Part shown: positions 25,890 through 35,246 of the stretch, one piece after another | Position numbering within the stretch: position 1 is the stretch's first letter | Layout: each line of letters begins with the position of its first letter | Source of the DNA: JAJRAG01 sp050010535 | GTDB lineage: Archaea; Thermoplasmatota; Thermoplasmata; Methanomassiliicoccales; JACIVX01 | Reading direction: 5' to 3' | Length of the DNA: 64,000 nucleotides | Assembly (NCBI GenBank): GCA_050010535.1 | Contig: JBEKKT010000002.1 | Coordinates: 1-64,000, forward strand | Translations under genes and position numbers: made by a program | Notes under the pieces: generated by a model | What the model was told of the DNA's origin: nothing | What the model saw: only the letters and a program-made list of their open reading frames with translations | The model's database searches: none

Positions 25890-26981
25890 ATGATAATCAT
25901 ACGACAATCGTCTCAGGACCGAGTGATCGACAAGACGACCAGGATCCTCCCGGAACTCTTACAGATCGACAGTACCAACAAGGCGGACAAATCCGATATC
26001 GTCAGATATGCCACCGAGAAATTGCGCGAATTCGGAATGAAGGTCAAGATCGTTGGGAATACGGAGGCGCCCGCGATTTTCGCGACGAATGACGCAGAGG
26101 GTGTCGTATTCTCAGGTCATCTGGACACGATCCCGATCGGGAATGGGTGGAAGAAAAAGCAAGGGGAGATCGCGAAAGGGAGAATATATAGTCGAGGCAC
26201 GGCGGACATGAAGGGCGCCGTCGCTTCGATTCTTCACGCAGCGGAGACCCTGATCGAAGATGGCGTCCCGTGTTCAGTCATGCTCACGACGGACGAAGAG
26301 GAGAGGATGCTAGGCGCTCTCGAACTGAGCAACATACGAACACTGAGAAAAGCACCCGCAATCATCATCTGCGAGCCGACGGGATTAGGCATCGCTTGCA
26401 AGGAGAAAGGAGTCTATCGAGTCAGATTGGTCACGCATGGGAAGGCCGCGCACTCGAGCCAGAGCTGGCTCGGAGAGAATGCGATTCTGAAGATGCACTC
26501 CCTGATCGGGAGACTGTCGAACCTGACCAGGACACTGCGGGGCCCTACCGACGGCCTGACGATGTGCTTTGCCACGATAAAGGGTGGATCAAAAAACAAT
26601 GTTGTTCCGGACAGATGCGAATTCGAAATCGATGTGAGGTTCCCCGCGCCTCAGACCCCCGATGACATCGCTGAACTTCTGGACAAGAGACTCGGAAGAA
26701 ATGGATATAATATCGAAGTCATCTACGGACTGGATGCGTTCGACACAGACCCGGAATCCTGGGTCGTCGCCGAGATCAAGCGCTTTCTGGGTACCAAAAT
26801 CATAAACGTTCCCTACGCTACCGAGGCCCCGAGATACGCGAGGGCAAACAACTTGATCTACATCTGCGGCCCCGGGGAGCCGACCATGGCTCACGTCGCG
26901 GATGAGTGCGTGGAGATCTGTAAGCTGGAAAAGACATACGAAATGCTCGTCCGTCTGGTCAAGAAGGCAGCTCAGGGATAG
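25890..26981 (+). CDS. M20 family metallopeptidase / deacylase (ArgE-DapE type)
   Basis: Zinc-dependent amidohydrolase of 363 residues. Metal ligands: H in SGHLDTIPIG, D in RGTADMKGA, E in TTDEEERM, E in ICEPTG and H near the end (GEPTMAHVADE). The dimerisation domain begins KAAHSS. Substrate could be an N-acyl amino acid or a peptide. ATG 25890 overlaps nothing; the gcvT stop is 2 bases upstream. The 3' end overlaps asnS by 10 bases, convergent. Confidence 0.9.
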   Translation: MIIIRQSSQDRVIDKTTRILPELLQIDSTNKADKSDIVRYATEKLREFGMKVKIVGNTEAPAIFATNDAEGVVFSGHLDTIPIGNGWKKKQGEIAKGRIYSRGTADMKGAVASILHAAETLIEDGVPCSVMLTTDEEERMLGALELSNIRTLRKAPAIIICEPTGLGIACKEKGVYRVRLVTHGKAAHSSQSWLGENAILKMHSLIGRLSNLTRTLRGPTDGLTMCFATIKGGSKNNVVPDRCEFEIDVRFPAPQTPDDIAELLDKRLGRNGYNIEVIYGLDAFDTDPESWVVAEIKRFLGTKIINVPYATEAPRYARANNLIYICGPGEPTMAHVADECVEICKLEKTYEMLVRLVKKAAQG

Positions 26982-28270
26982 GTCCTCGCGACGGTTCTCG
27001 GGAACGGAATGACATCCCTTATGTGCTCGAACCCGCAGATCCACCTGACGACCCTTTCGAGACCGAGACCGAAACCCGAGTGCGGAACTGATCCGTACCT
27101 GCGCAGGTCAAGATACCATTGGTATGATTCCATCGGGATGCCCTGCGCCTCCAGTCTCTCTACGAGCAAGTTCAGGTCCGTCTCTCTCTCGCTCCCACCG
27201 ATGATCTCGCCGTAGCCTTCCGGGGCAAGAAGATCCGCACACTTGTACGTTTTGGAGTCCTCTGGGTCCTCCTTCATGTAGAACGCCTTGCACTCTTTCG
27301 AGAAGTTAGTGACGAACACCGGGACGGTCTCGCTCGCGGTAACCGCCCTCTCCTCCGCTGCGCCGAGATCGGAACCGTACTCGATCTCGAAGCCCTGGGA
27401 TTTAAGCTGGTCTATCACCTGGGAGTACCTCATCCGCTTGAACGGAGGGATCACGGACCTCAGGGGATCGATGTCCCTCTTCAGAAGCTCAAGCTCCTCC
27501 TTCCTGTCGTCGAGAACCCTCTTTACCATTGCCGTCGTGAGCTGTTCCTGGATCTCCATGTTGCCCTCGTTCTCCACCCAGGCTTCCTCGAGCTCCAGAT
27601 GCCAGTACTCCGTCAGATGCCTGGGGGTCCTGGACTTCTCGGCTCTGAAGGAAGGTGTAAGGGAATAAACCCTCTCCAGGGCGAAGATGAGCGCTTCCAA
27701 ATACATCTGAGCACTCTGACTTAGATATGCTTCCCTGCCGAAGTAGTCCAGTTTAAACAACGTCACGCCCCCCTCGCACGCATTGGTTGTGAAGATCGGC
27801 GGCGTCACCTCGATGAAGTCGTTCTTCCTCAACCAGTCTCTCGCTCCTTCCATGGCGGTCGCCTTTATTTTCATCACGGCGTTCTGCTCGCGAGATCTGA
27901 TCCAGAGATGCCTGTTGTCGAGGAGGAGCTCCTCGCTCTGGTACTCGGTGATAGGGAATGGCACAGCAGTCCCGACGATCTTGAAGCCGTTTGCCCGTAT
28001 CTCGAATCCGCCCGGTGCACGCTTATCCTCGTGCACCGTGCCAGTCACGATGACAGAGGATTCAATGGATGCAGCGATCGCACTCTCAAAGTCGGCGTCA
28101 GGCAGATTCCCCTTCTTGACCGTTACCTGGACTATGCCTGACGCGTCGCGTATCACGGAGAACACGATTGAACCGCTGCTCCGCGTCCGGTAGACCCAAC
28201 CCCTCAAGGTCACCTCATCTCCTATCAGAGGATAGTCGAATATCTCTTTTGTCCGCACTGGAGACCTCAT
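26972..28270 (-). CDS. asnS: Asparaginyl-tRNA synthetase
   Basis: Class IIb synthetase. N-terminal OB fold (LRGWVYRTRSSGSIVFSVIRD), motif 2 FRAEKSRTPRHLTEYWHLE and motif 3 GFGLGLERVVRWICG. Motif 2 with SRTPRHLTEYW rather than HNTSRHLNE favours asparagine over aspartate. 432 residues from ATG 28270; the frame runs on to 28771 but that part is antisense to the GNAT gene and not synthetase-like. Confidence 0.93.
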   Translation of the reverse strand: MRSPVRTKEIFDYPLIGDEVTLRGWVYRTRSSGSIVFSVIRDASGIVQVTVKKGNLPDADFESAIAASIESSVIVTGTVHEDKRAPGGFEIRANGFKIVGTAVPFPITEYQSEELLLDNRHLWIRSREQNAVMKIKATAMEGARDWLRKNDFIEVTPPIFTTNACEGGVTLFKLDYFGREAYLSQSAQMYLEALIFALERVYSLTPSFRAEKSRTPRHLTEYWHLELEEAWVENEGNMEIQEQLTTAMVKRVLDDRKEELELLKRDIDPLRSVIPPFKRMRYSQVIDQLKSQGFEIEYGSDLGAAEERAVTASETVPVFVTNFSKECKAFYMKEDPEDSKTYKCADLLAPEGYGEIIGGSERETDLNLLVERLEAQGIPMESYQWYLDLRRYGSVPHSGFGLGLERVVRWICGFEHIRDVIPFPRTVARTYP

Positions 28271-28400
28271 CAAGTGCAACGAACTGCATTCAACTATCTT
28301 TTCCTTTCGGTTTGTCAAGGAGGCCGCATCTAGATGTCCATCTCGCCCAATCGATGCGTACCGCAACAACGATTTATCTCCGCCGATCGATTCGCTACTC

Positions 28401-28859
28401 ATGAAGCTGAGGACAGCGTTTTTCTCGGACCTTGAGAACATCGAGATCATCGAGAAGGGATCCTTCGACAGGGAGAGATACGAGAAGGAGGTGCTAACGC
28501 TGCTCCTGACGGATAAGGACTTCATGACGATCATCGCCGAGGAGAAGGATCTGGTCGTCGGATACGCGACGGTCTTCTGCAGGAGTGGGTGCCACTCCGC
28601 CAGGATCGTCTCCATAGCCGTTCTTCCAAAGTTCAGAAGGCAAGGCATCGCTGAAGATCTCCTTGAAGCGCTCGAGGAGTACGCGATCTCAGCGTCGACG
28701 GAGAGACTCGCCCTCGAGGTTGCTAAGGCCAACGTTCCTGCCATCAACCTGTACAACAGGCACGGATTCATGGTCGTATGCGAGATGCCGGACTACTATG
28801 GACCGGAGAAAGGCGCGTTCTACATGGAGAAGAGACTGGAAGCAAGGCAACGAAAGTAA
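28401..28859 (+). CDS. GNAT N-acetyltransferase (RimI-like)
   Basis: 152 residues with the acetyl-CoA site ARIVSIAVLPKFRRQGIAEDLL (motif A, R/Q-x2-G-x-A) near residue 70 and NVPAINLYNRHGFMVV near 115, the pattern of archaeal protein N-terminal acetyltransferases. Divergent from asnS. Confidence 0.9.
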   Translation: MKLRTAFFSDLENIEIIEKGSFDRERYEKEVLTLLLTDKDFMTIIAEEKDLVVGYATVFCRSGCHSARIVSIAVLPKFRRQGIAEDLLEALEEYAISASTERLALEVAKANVPAINLYNRHGFMVVCEMPDYYGPEKGAFYMEKRLEARQRK

Positions 28860-28950
28860 CATGATTGGCAATTGATGGTTAGGATCCTTTCAATGGAAGG
28901 TATTTTTTATTACATCCCGCAGCGATATACGGCCCAAAGGGGGAGAGCTA

Positions 28951-30090
28951 ATGGACTTCGGAATCACAGATGAGCAAAGGATTCTGTTGGAGAAAGTGAA
29001 GAAGTTCTCAAAGGAGGAAGTCGAGCCTATAGCCGGCGAAATCGACATCAAAGGCATATTCCCAGATGACGTGATCCAGAAGATCGGCAGCATGGGTTTG
29101 AACGGCATGATCGTCTCGAAGCAGCTCGGCGGGATGGGGCTCGATACAGTGACCTACGTGATGGTCGTGGAGGAGCTTTCCAAGGCTTCCGCCTCGGTGT
29201 CTGCGGCAGTGTCAGTAAACAATTCGCTCGTGTGCTACACTCTGGACAAGTTCGGAAACGAGGTGCAGAAGAAGACGTTCCTCGTGCCTCTCGCGAACGG
29301 CAGCAGGATAGGTAGCTTTGCCGTGACGGAGCCGACCGCAGGGACGGATGCCGGCTCCATGCAGACGACCGCGAAGAAGGAAGGGGACTTCTATATACTG
29401 AATGGGACTAAGATATTCATCACAAACGCTGGGAAGAGCAAGACTGCCCTCATTTTCGCCATGACGGACAGAGGGAAGGGCGTAAAGGGGATCACCTCGT
29501 TCATCGTCGACACATCCTCTGAGGGCTATGTGGTGGGGAAGATCGAGGACAAGATGGGGATAAGGGGCTCGCAGCAGGCCCAGATATTCTTCGAGAATCT
29601 CGCCGTTCCGGCGGAGAACCTGCTCGGGAAGGAGGGGGAAGGGTTCAAGATCGCGATGTCAGCCATAGACTGCGGCCGCATCGGAATCGCGGCCCAGGCA
29701 GTGGGCATAGCTCAGTCCGCATTGGACGACTCGGTGAAATACGCGAAGGAACGGCAGCAGTTCGGAAAGCCAATCGGCGAATTCCAAGCAATCCAATGGA
29801 AGATCGCTGAGATGGCCACCTTGACGAACGCCGCTAGGTTCTTGACTTACAGGGCCGCCTGGAAGAAGGACAAAGGAGAGAGGTTTTCGGCGGATGCCTC
29901 GATGGCGAAGCTCTATGCTTCGGACGTGGCAATGAGAGTGACCAGAGAGGCTGTCCAGGTGCACGGCGGGCATGGCTACATGAAAGGGTCGAACGTCGAG
30001 AGGCTATTCAGGGACGCCAAAATCACGGAGATATACGAGGGAACGAGCGAGGTACAGAAGATCGTCATAGCAAAAGAGATGCTGAAGTAG
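28951..30090 (+). CDS. Acyl-CoA dehydrogenase
   Basis: FAD enzyme oxidising acyl-CoA, 379 residues, normal length. FAD-binding FAVTEPTAGTDAGS, ILNGTKIFITNA, MGIRGSQQAQ; VHGGHGYMKG; catalytic glutamate in EIYEGTSEVQ. The short-chain type is the best guess. No electron-transfer flavoprotein genes are beside it. A TATA-like TATTTTTTATT lies near 28900 and GGGGGAGAG before the ATG. Confidence 0.95.
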   Translation: MDFGITDEQRILLEKVKKFSKEEVEPIAGEIDIKGIFPDDVIQKIGSMGLNGMIVSKQLGGMGLDTVTYVMVVEELSKASASVSAAVSVNNSLVCYTLDKFGNEVQKKTFLVPLANGSRIGSFAVTEPTAGTDAGSMQTTAKKEGDFYILNGTKIFITNAGKSKTALIFAMTDRGKGVKGITSFIVDTSSEGYVVGKIEDKMGIRGSQQAQIFFENLAVPAENLLGKEGEGFKIAMSAIDCGRIGIAAQAVGIAQSALDDSVKYAKERQQFGKPIGEFQAIQWKIAEMATLTNAARFLTYRAAWKKDKGERFSADASMAKLYASDVAMRVTREAVQVHGGHGYMKGSNVERLFRDAKITEIYEGTSEVQKIVIAKEMLK

Positions 30091-30288
30091 GGAACGCGAT
30101 TCGAAACCGGCAAGGATTTCCGGCGACGCCGCCTGGAACCAGACAGACTGAGAATCTGGTGTGGCGTTAATATATAGCCAGTATCTCACGATCTGAGCCG
30201 CAGGTATACGAAAATCATTAAATATCAAACCATGTATTCGCCGAGTGGTGTCAACACTCGCGGGATGTTGGCTCGAGGTGTGTGAAAA

Positions 30289-30456
30289 ATGGAAGAGACC
30301 CTGTGCAATGTCGAATTCCTGAAGAGCAACTCGACCTATGTGGCAAGAGTCCAGAGCGATCTCGGCGGAGTGAGAGAATACAGGAGCTCTAGTCTCGAAG
30401 AGGTCCTCGAACAGGTCATCATCGATCTGCAAGAGGAGTTCGAGACCGCAGCGTAA
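30289..30456 (+). CDS. Small conserved-looking protein, unknown function
   Basis: A 55-residue frame, MEETLCNVEFLKSNS to EEFETAA, with a TATA box (ATTAAATAT, about 30216-30224) some 65 bases upstream and GAGGTG before the ATG. The pattern VARVQSDLGGVREYRSSSLEEVLEQV suggests a beta-hairpin followed by a helix. Function unknown. Confidence 0.65.
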   Translation: MEETLCNVEFLKSNSTYVARVQSDLGGVREYRSSSLEEVLEQVIIDLQEEFETAA

Positions 30457-30565
30457 TCCATTTTCTGAACCTTGATTGACTTTGCTGCCAAAGTTCTGAG
30501 GAAGCAGGGCCTCCCGACGATTGGATCCGTTCCGACTTCGATGACATGATTTGGGGGGGTTTCGC

Positions 30566-30919
30566 GTGCAGGAAAAAGATAAGTCAGAATATGAGACCGT
30601 GATGGTCCACTACTATGGAGATGACCAGGTCACCGCACTCATCACACTCAAGATAGATACGAAGGATGCTGAGTCGGTGGCCGAAAGGATATCGGACTAC
30701 GACGTAGTCGAGGACGTCTTCCTGGTCACTGGGGACACAGACGTTGTGGCCAAGGCGAAGTTCCAGAACTACAATCAGTTGAAGAGGTTCCTTGTCGAGA
30801 AGGTGGCGAACATTCAAGGAGTTAAGGACATCAAAACATTGATGGTCGTGATGACCTTCAAGGAGAGAGGCGAGCTCAAGGTGGAGTCGGTCGCTGAGAA
30901 GATCAACGAGGAGGACTAA
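30566..30919 (+). CDS. Stand-alone Lrp/AsnC ligand-binding (RAM) domain protein
   Basis: 117 residues with no helix-turn-helix. The RAM fold is visible: TALITLKIDTKDAESVAERIS, then VVEDVFLVTGDTDVVAKAKF and VANIQGVKDIKTLMVV. Such proteins bind amino acids or partner with full-length Lrp regulators. GTG 30566 is preferred to TTG 30551 since a run of G lies just before it. UPF0147 follows 46 bases on. Confidence 0.85.
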   Translation: MQEKDKSEYETVMVHYYGDDQVTALITLKIDTKDAESVAERISDYDVVEDVFLVTGDTDVVAKAKFQNYNQLKRFLVEKVANIQGVKDIKTLMVVMTFKERGELKVESVAEKINEED

Positions 30920-30965
30920 GGGGGCACCAAGCACCCGTAGCAATTGCATGAAGAAAGGTGGTAAG

Positions 30966-31220
30966 ATGAAAGATAGCGTCAAACTCAAACAGATCATCGA
31001 CGTGCTCGACCAGCTCGCCGAGGATACGTCGGTGCCGAGGAACATAAGAAGGGGTGCAACCGACGCTAAGGACCGATTGCTCAACCAGAACGAGGACTTG
31101 GACGTAAGGGCCGCGAGCGCCATTTTCATTCTAGATGAGCTGGCGAACGACCCGAACATCCCGTTGCACGGCAGGACGCTCATCTGGAACATAATCAGCC
31201 AGCTGGAAACGGTCGGCTGA
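30966..31220 (+). CDS. UPF0147 family protein
   Basis: 84-residue archaeal protein of the UPF0147 family: IIDVLDQLAEDTSVPRNIRRG, ASAIFILDELANDPNIPLHGRT. All helical, function unknown but nearly universal in archaea. ATG 30966 has AAAGGTGG just upstream; a codon at 30948 is in frame. Confidence 0.9.
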   Translation: MKDSVKLKQIIDVLDQLAEDTSVPRNIRRGATDAKDRLLNQNEDLDVRAASAIFILDELANDPNIPLHGRTLIWNIISQLETVG

Positions 31221-31337
31221 TATAACGGCCCGGTAAGTACACAGGCGAACGATCGGTCTGAAGACCTCCCGATATTCTAGTCTCTGTTTCTTCCAGTCAA
31301 AAAAGTTTAAAACGCCGAGTGCGGATTTAGTGCGGAA

Positions 31338-31409
31338 GCGGCTGTAGTCTAGTGGTTAGGACTGGAGCTTCCCAAGCTTCAAACTCGGGTTCGAATCCCG
31401 GCAGCCGCA
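31338..31409 (+). tRNA. tRNA-Gly(CCC), integration target
   Basis: 72 nt: acceptor GCGGCTG/CAGCCGC, D-stem GTCT/GGAC, anticodon stem GGAGC/GCTTC with loop TTCCCAA (anticodon CCC), T-arm with TTCGAAT loop, discriminator A. CCA follows at 31410-31412 and could be encoded or supplied by the element. No intron. A TATA-like GTTTAAAA lies near 31303. Its 3' end supplies the att core of the element. Confidence 0.93.
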
Positions 31410-31410
31410 C
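31397..31410. repeat. attL core (tRNA-Gly 3' end)
   Basis: CCCGGCAGCCGCAC, covering the end of the T-stem, the acceptor strand, the discriminator and one base more. Identical to 50811-50824. Confidence 0.85.
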
Positions 31411-31412
31411 CA

Positions 31413-32591
31413 TCAAGCATATCCAGAGAAATATTTGTCTTTTTCAATTAAAGGTTTTATTGCACTTGTAGGGATTTCTTCCTTCCATGCCGAGTAAATC
31501 TCCCTAAGTGCCGTGTCCTCTCTCTTCCGGCAATAATAGCCCTCTGTGGTCTTGGTTGAGCTATGCCCTAACGCAATCGAGACAGACTCAATCTGAACCC
31601 CTTTATCTACACAGGTCTGGCCGAAAGTCCTTCTGCAGGCCCTGAAATCAAGATCCACTCTAGTTTCTCGCTCCACAATGGACTTCAATTTCCTTAGGCC
31701 ATTGCCAGTGTAGTAGCCATCCCCTTTGTCCTTCATAGCCGGGAAAAGTGCCTCATTGAGTGGCGCATAGGAAGACACGATCTCAGCTCTAGCCACCAGG
31801 TAACGCCGGATTATCGTCTTGGCTGGTGGAAGGATTGGCACTTTCCTTTCTTCACCGTATGTTCCCTCTCCCTTAGGATGCTTCACAGTCAGGCTCCAAG
31901 AGTCCTTGTCGATATCTCCAACCTTCGCCGTTCTCAGCTCCTTGGTTCTCAGACCTGTGTTCAGAGCAAGAATGACCAAGGCGTATGCCTGCAATCTTCT
32001 CCAGTCGCTAACATTGGAGGCGGTTCGGTATATTGTTTCTAAATCCGGCACCTCCAATGGAGATTGACGTTTGCTCCTCATCTTTGGCAGCATACTGCCG
32101 TATTCCATTCTCATCTTGTCCAGAACAGGATTCCCGCAGAATCGCAGAATAGACCTCAAAGCTGAAATGTTGTGTGCCTGTCCGCTTTCACTCAGTCCTC
32201 TCGACCTCTGAAGACGAAGGTAGGCTGAAATCTCTTTTTCAGTCATTCTAGTTGGGTCTGTCGTGTCAATCAGACCCCCTTCCTTCAATGACTGGAAATC
32301 CTTAGCCATTCTCCGCATTCTCCTTCTTCGCTCTTTCAAGGTCTCTTCCGCATAGAGGTTTCCGATTCTGTCGAGGTACTTCGTGGCCCAAGTCAGGAAA
32401 GGATAGCGTCCCATTGACCTTCCCTCCCTTGGCCTTCCTCTGTTGCGCTTCTTGACCACAGAGGCCCTATTGCCGATTGTACTCGGTGCATCGGCAAGCC
32501 TCGAAGATACATTGTTGACGCATAACGTAAACTTATCGACCGTTTCCGAAGCCCCGCCTTGGGCATCCGAGGTCGAAACTTCTGGCTTCAT
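31413..32591 (-). CDS. Tyrosine recombinase / integrase
   Basis: 392 residues. Catalytic-domain motifs: LNTGLRTKELRTAKVGDID (first Arg), FRACRRTFGQT (second Arg; the preceding His of the usual HxxR box is not evident), LGHSSTKTTEGYY (His and Tyr nucleophile). An N-terminal SAM-like core-binding region precedes it. The stop codon begins one base after the tRNA CCA, so the gene reads towards the attachment site. Overlaps the serine recombinase gene by 4 bases. Confidence 0.9.
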   Translation of the reverse strand: MKPEVSTSDAQGGASETVDKFTLCVNNVSSRLADAPSTIGNRASVVKKRNRGRPREGRSMGRYPFLTWATKYLDRIGNLYAEETLKERRRRMRRMAKDFQSLKEGGLIDTTDPTRMTEKEISAYLRLQRSRGLSESGQAHNISALRSILRFCGNPVLDKMRMEYGSMLPKMRSKRQSPLEVPDLETIYRTASNVSDWRRLQAYALVILALNTGLRTKELRTAKVGDIDKDSWSLTVKHPKGEGTYGEERKVPILPPAKTIIRRYLVARAEIVSSYAPLNEALFPAMKDKGDGYYTGNGLRKLKSIVERETRVDLDFRACRRTFGQTCVDKGVQIESVSIALGHSSTKTTEGYYCRKREDTALREIYSAWKEEIPTSAIKPLIEKDKYFSGYA

Positions 32592-33196
32592 TCCCGAGAT
32601 TGCTCCCCATTTTGTACTCTCGCCCTTCGCAAGCGTTGCTTGACAGCCTGACGACTTAGGCCGACCTTTGCCCCAATATCCCGGAGGCTGAGGCCCTGCG
32701 CCCTGAGGCCTAGAATCTCGTCCGTTGTTGCAGGGCTCGGAGGTCTCCCGAGTTTCTTTCCTTGCGCCCTAGCCCTCGCTAGCCCGTCCTTTGTGCGATC
32801 CCTGATTAGCTCGAGCTCAAGTTCCGCAACCGCTCCAAGAACAGTGAATAGGAGCTTGCCTGCTGGGCTCTTAGTGTCGATTTCCTGGTCCGTGCACACC
32901 AAATCCACGCCGTAACGCTGCATCTCTTCTAGTAAGTTGAGGAGGTTTCTCGTTGACCGGGCAAGACGGTCTATTCGAACGACAAGGATTGCGTCGTAGT
33001 GCCGGGCTCTGCCTTCTCCAATCATTTTGTCGAATTGAGGCCTTGAGGGTGCTGCGCCACTGGCGAAGTCCTTGAATTCGGCGTAGATGTCCCAGCCACG
33101 GCGTTTAACAAACTCCCGAAGCTTGATGAGCTGATTCTCTGGGTCCTGGTCCTTGTCATGACGGGACACTCGGGCGTAAAGCGCAACTTTCGTCAT
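32588..33196 (-). CDS. Serine recombinase (resolvase/invertase family)
   Basis: 202 residues: N-terminal YARVSRHDKDQ with the nucleophile S11, VVRIDRLARS with the catalytic arginines, and the long E helix (AVAELELELIRDRTKDGLARARAQGKK). A C-terminal helix-turn-helix (LSLRDIGAKVGLSRQAVKQRLRR) binds DNA. Overlaps both neighbours by 4 bases, forming one operon with the integrase. Confidence 0.93.
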   Translation of the reverse strand: MTKVALYARVSRHDKDQDPENQLIKLREFVKRRGWDIYAEFKDFASGAAPSRPQFDKMIGEGRARHYDAILVVRIDRLARSTRNLLNLLEEMQRYGVDLVCTDQEIDTKSPAGKLLFTVLGAVAELELELIRDRTKDGLARARAQGKKLGRPPSPATTDEILGLRAQGLSLRDIGAKVGLSRQAVKQRLRRARVQNGEQSRE

Positions 33197-34764
33197 ACCC
33201 CTCCTTCGATAGAAGTCCGGTTGGCTGAACGAATCCTGTCAGACCTGTGGCCATCTGTCGCATCTTCTCCGGCAGATATTTCTTTCTCGAACCGGAGACA
33301 ACTGGATAGGGGATTTCCCAATTTGTCTAGGAACTCCTGTCGTACTGTCGGCGTTCGTATATAGGCCACGATGTCGTCTGCAAGCTTCCTGATGTCCGCA
33401 TTCCCAAGCACGGTGTCTCCGTATTTGACCTGCGACACATCGACAGATGACAGCATTTCGATGATTCTCTCTGTAGCCAGGACCTGCTTTGCGTCTTCCA
33501 TCAATCTGTCGAAATCAACTCCGACTGATTCCGACAGTCCGACAGATGTGGTCGACCATTTGTGGGCTTTTTCAGAATCGTCCTGGTATACGAGACCCGA
33601 GTCCCTGAGAGCATAAAGATAATGCTCGCTGAGCACCGTCCTCTTTATCGTCTTTCCGAAGTGTGACCTCCACGCCTCCATGATCTCTCTTATCGTCTTC
33701 GGCTCCGCACAGAACGGACTGAAGAATTCGTAATATGCGCTTATTACATCGCTTCCGAGACCCTTTGCTGTTGGCTCGATTATCAACTGAGCGACCTTGG
33801 CGGTGATCCTGAGGTCGTCAACAGAGCCTATGGCATATCTCTCTCCATCGGAACACTCAATAACGGGGCGTTGGAGCTGGTGCAGAAGAGTCGACGACTC
33901 GAAGATGGAAAGCAACTTCTTGAAGTCCCGCATAGACCGGGGGTTCGTGGCCTCGAAATGGGCTGCCATTCTTTCACCCCAGAGGTTCACGACCTTAGCC
34001 GGCTTCAGATATGTTCTGAGTGCGAACTCCCAGGACCGGAGGGCCTCGGCGACATCTTTGTCGGGTCGGGACCTCCAAGGGAAGGCGGCTCTTCTCCCCC
34101 GGTTCAAGTTGACGGCCTTTCCCTTCTTTTCGCTCCACGCAGGCGTAAGGGAGAGGTCACGGGTGGAATCCTCATCGCTTCCAGATGGATTGACGCTGAC
34201 TGCTACGAAGACGGGCCATCCTTCTATGATAACCTTCTTAGTGGAATGTTTCCCTTGTCCCTCGGTTATTCGATAAGAAATCTGGTTCTTGTCGTGGGAC
34301 CTTATCGGCTTCATAAGGTCGAGGAAGTCCCGGTTGCTTTTCGCCTCCAGGAGGACAATTGTCTTGCCCTTCAAGTCAATGAGATAGGTGTTCTTGTCGA
34401 TCTCCGTCGCCCATTCCGTGCCATGAATCAAGGAGGTTCGGGAGAGGTAGCCAGCAACGAGCGTATCCCTTGCGAAGACATCGCTGACCTTGCACACAAG
34501 GTGGGACTTGCCTATGCTCGATTCCCCCTGAGGGGCTAGGTTGAGCGGCTCGGAGCAAAGTCGGCTGTTGAATACAAGTATTATGGAGACTACATTCCCA
34601 GGTTCCCCAACGATACCAGACCCCCCCAGGTCATTCACGAGATTCTCGATAAGGTCCGGATTCGTCAACCTCTCAAAGCTCTCCTTTAAGACATTCTTGT
34701 CTTCCTCAACAGATTCTGAGGGTCCGCATGTGGTGTCTGGGTCACTCTTGTCTGTTGTCACCAC
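33193..34764 (-). CDS. P-loop ATPase, probable replication protein of the element
   Basis: 523 residues with Walker A GESSIGKSHL near residue 80, then a stretch TIVLLEAKSN that could be Walker B, and a C-terminal winged-helix-like half. The tight link with recombinases and small DNA-binding genes suggests a replicative or initiator ATPase. I cannot name the family; an MCM- or phage-helicase-like protein is possible. GTG at 34764; overlaps the upstream small gene by 7 bases. Confidence 0.6.
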   Translation of the reverse strand: MVTTDKSDPDTTCGPSESVEEDKNVLKESFERLTNPDLIENLVNDLGGSGIVGEPGNVVSIILVFNSRLCSEPLNLAPQGESSIGKSHLVCKVSDVFARDTLVAGYLSRTSLIHGTEWATEIDKNTYLIDLKGKTIVLLEAKSNRDFLDLMKPIRSHDKNQISYRITEGQGKHSTKKVIIEGWPVFVAVSVNPSGSDEDSTRDLSLTPAWSEKKGKAVNLNRGRRAAFPWRSRPDKDVAEALRSWEFALRTYLKPAKVVNLWGERMAAHFEATNPRSMRDFKKLLSIFESSTLLHQLQRPVIECSDGERYAIGSVDDLRITAKVAQLIIEPTAKGLGSDVISAYYEFFSPFCAEPKTIREIMEAWRSHFGKTIKRTVLSEHYLYALRDSGLVYQDDSEKAHKWSTTSVGLSESVGVDFDRLMEDAKQVLATERIIEMLSSVDVSQVKYGDTVLGNADIRKLADDIVAYIRTPTVRQEFLDKLGNPLSSCLRFEKEISAGEDATDGHRSDRIRSANRTSIEGGV

Positions 34765-34928
34765 GACACCTCCTCCACAATCAATCGCTGAGTGCTGCTT
34801 TTCGAGAACACAATATAGAGCCCAACGATTTTCGCCTGCTCAATGAGCCAAGAGAAGTCATCTGGATACCCTCTCACGACAAGAGCAAATGACTTTCTGC
34901 CCCTTCCTTCTTCAGTTAATTCCGGCAT
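34758..34928 (-). CDS. Small protein of the replication block
   Basis: 56 residues, MPELTEEGRGRKSFA to STQRLIVEEVSW, starting at ATG 34928 directly after a strong GGAGGGAG. Its stop overlaps the GTG of the ATPase gene, which implies translational coupling. Pattern of strand-helix-strand (FALVVRGYP, WLIEQAKIVGLYIVFSKSS) suggests a small alpha/beta fold. Function unknown. Confidence 0.7.
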   Translation of the reverse strand: MPELTEEGRGRKSFALVVRGYPDDFSWLIEQAKIVGLYIVFSKSSTQRLIVEEVSW

Positions 34929-34946
34929 CCCACTCCCTCCACAGCT

Positions 34947-35246
34947 TCAGTATCTTCCAGCTTCCGTCAGCCTGTTCTTTACGGTTGCCCCTGACACTCC
35001 CCAGAGTTTTCCAATTTGATTGAGAGACCAACCAGCCTTGAGCATCTTGCATGCCAGTTCTATGTCTATTCGCCTCTTCCTATTGACAGGATAGCCAGCC
35101 TTCGCAACGAGTCTCTCATAGACCTCTGGCTTGAACCCATCAATCAGAGGGCTCTCGTGCTTGTCGGCTCCCGCACTCTTTCTCACGAGCACCAGTTTCT
35201 TGGCAGATTTGCCAGGAAGTCTCTCGGGGTTCGGATTCTCACTCAT
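34947..35246 (-). CDS. Helix-turn-helix protein
   Basis: 99 residues from ATG 35246. The C-terminal ACKMLKAGWSLNQIGKLWGVSGATVKNRL is a resolvase- or homeodomain-like helix-turn-helix; the N-terminal half is basic and proline-containing. Its ATG lies inside the stop region of the RHH gene (ATGAGTGA), implying coupling. Probably a regulator or recombination factor. Confidence 0.7.
   Translation of the reverse strand: MSENPNPERLPGKSAKKLVLVRKSAGADKHESPLIDGFKPEVYERLVAKAGYPVNRKRRIDIELACKMLKAGWSLNQIGKLWGVSGATVKNRLTEAGRY

Noticed and set aside
28271..28771. N-terminal extension of asnS
   Set aside because: It reads antisense through the GNAT gene and its promoter; the synthetase aligns fully from 28270.
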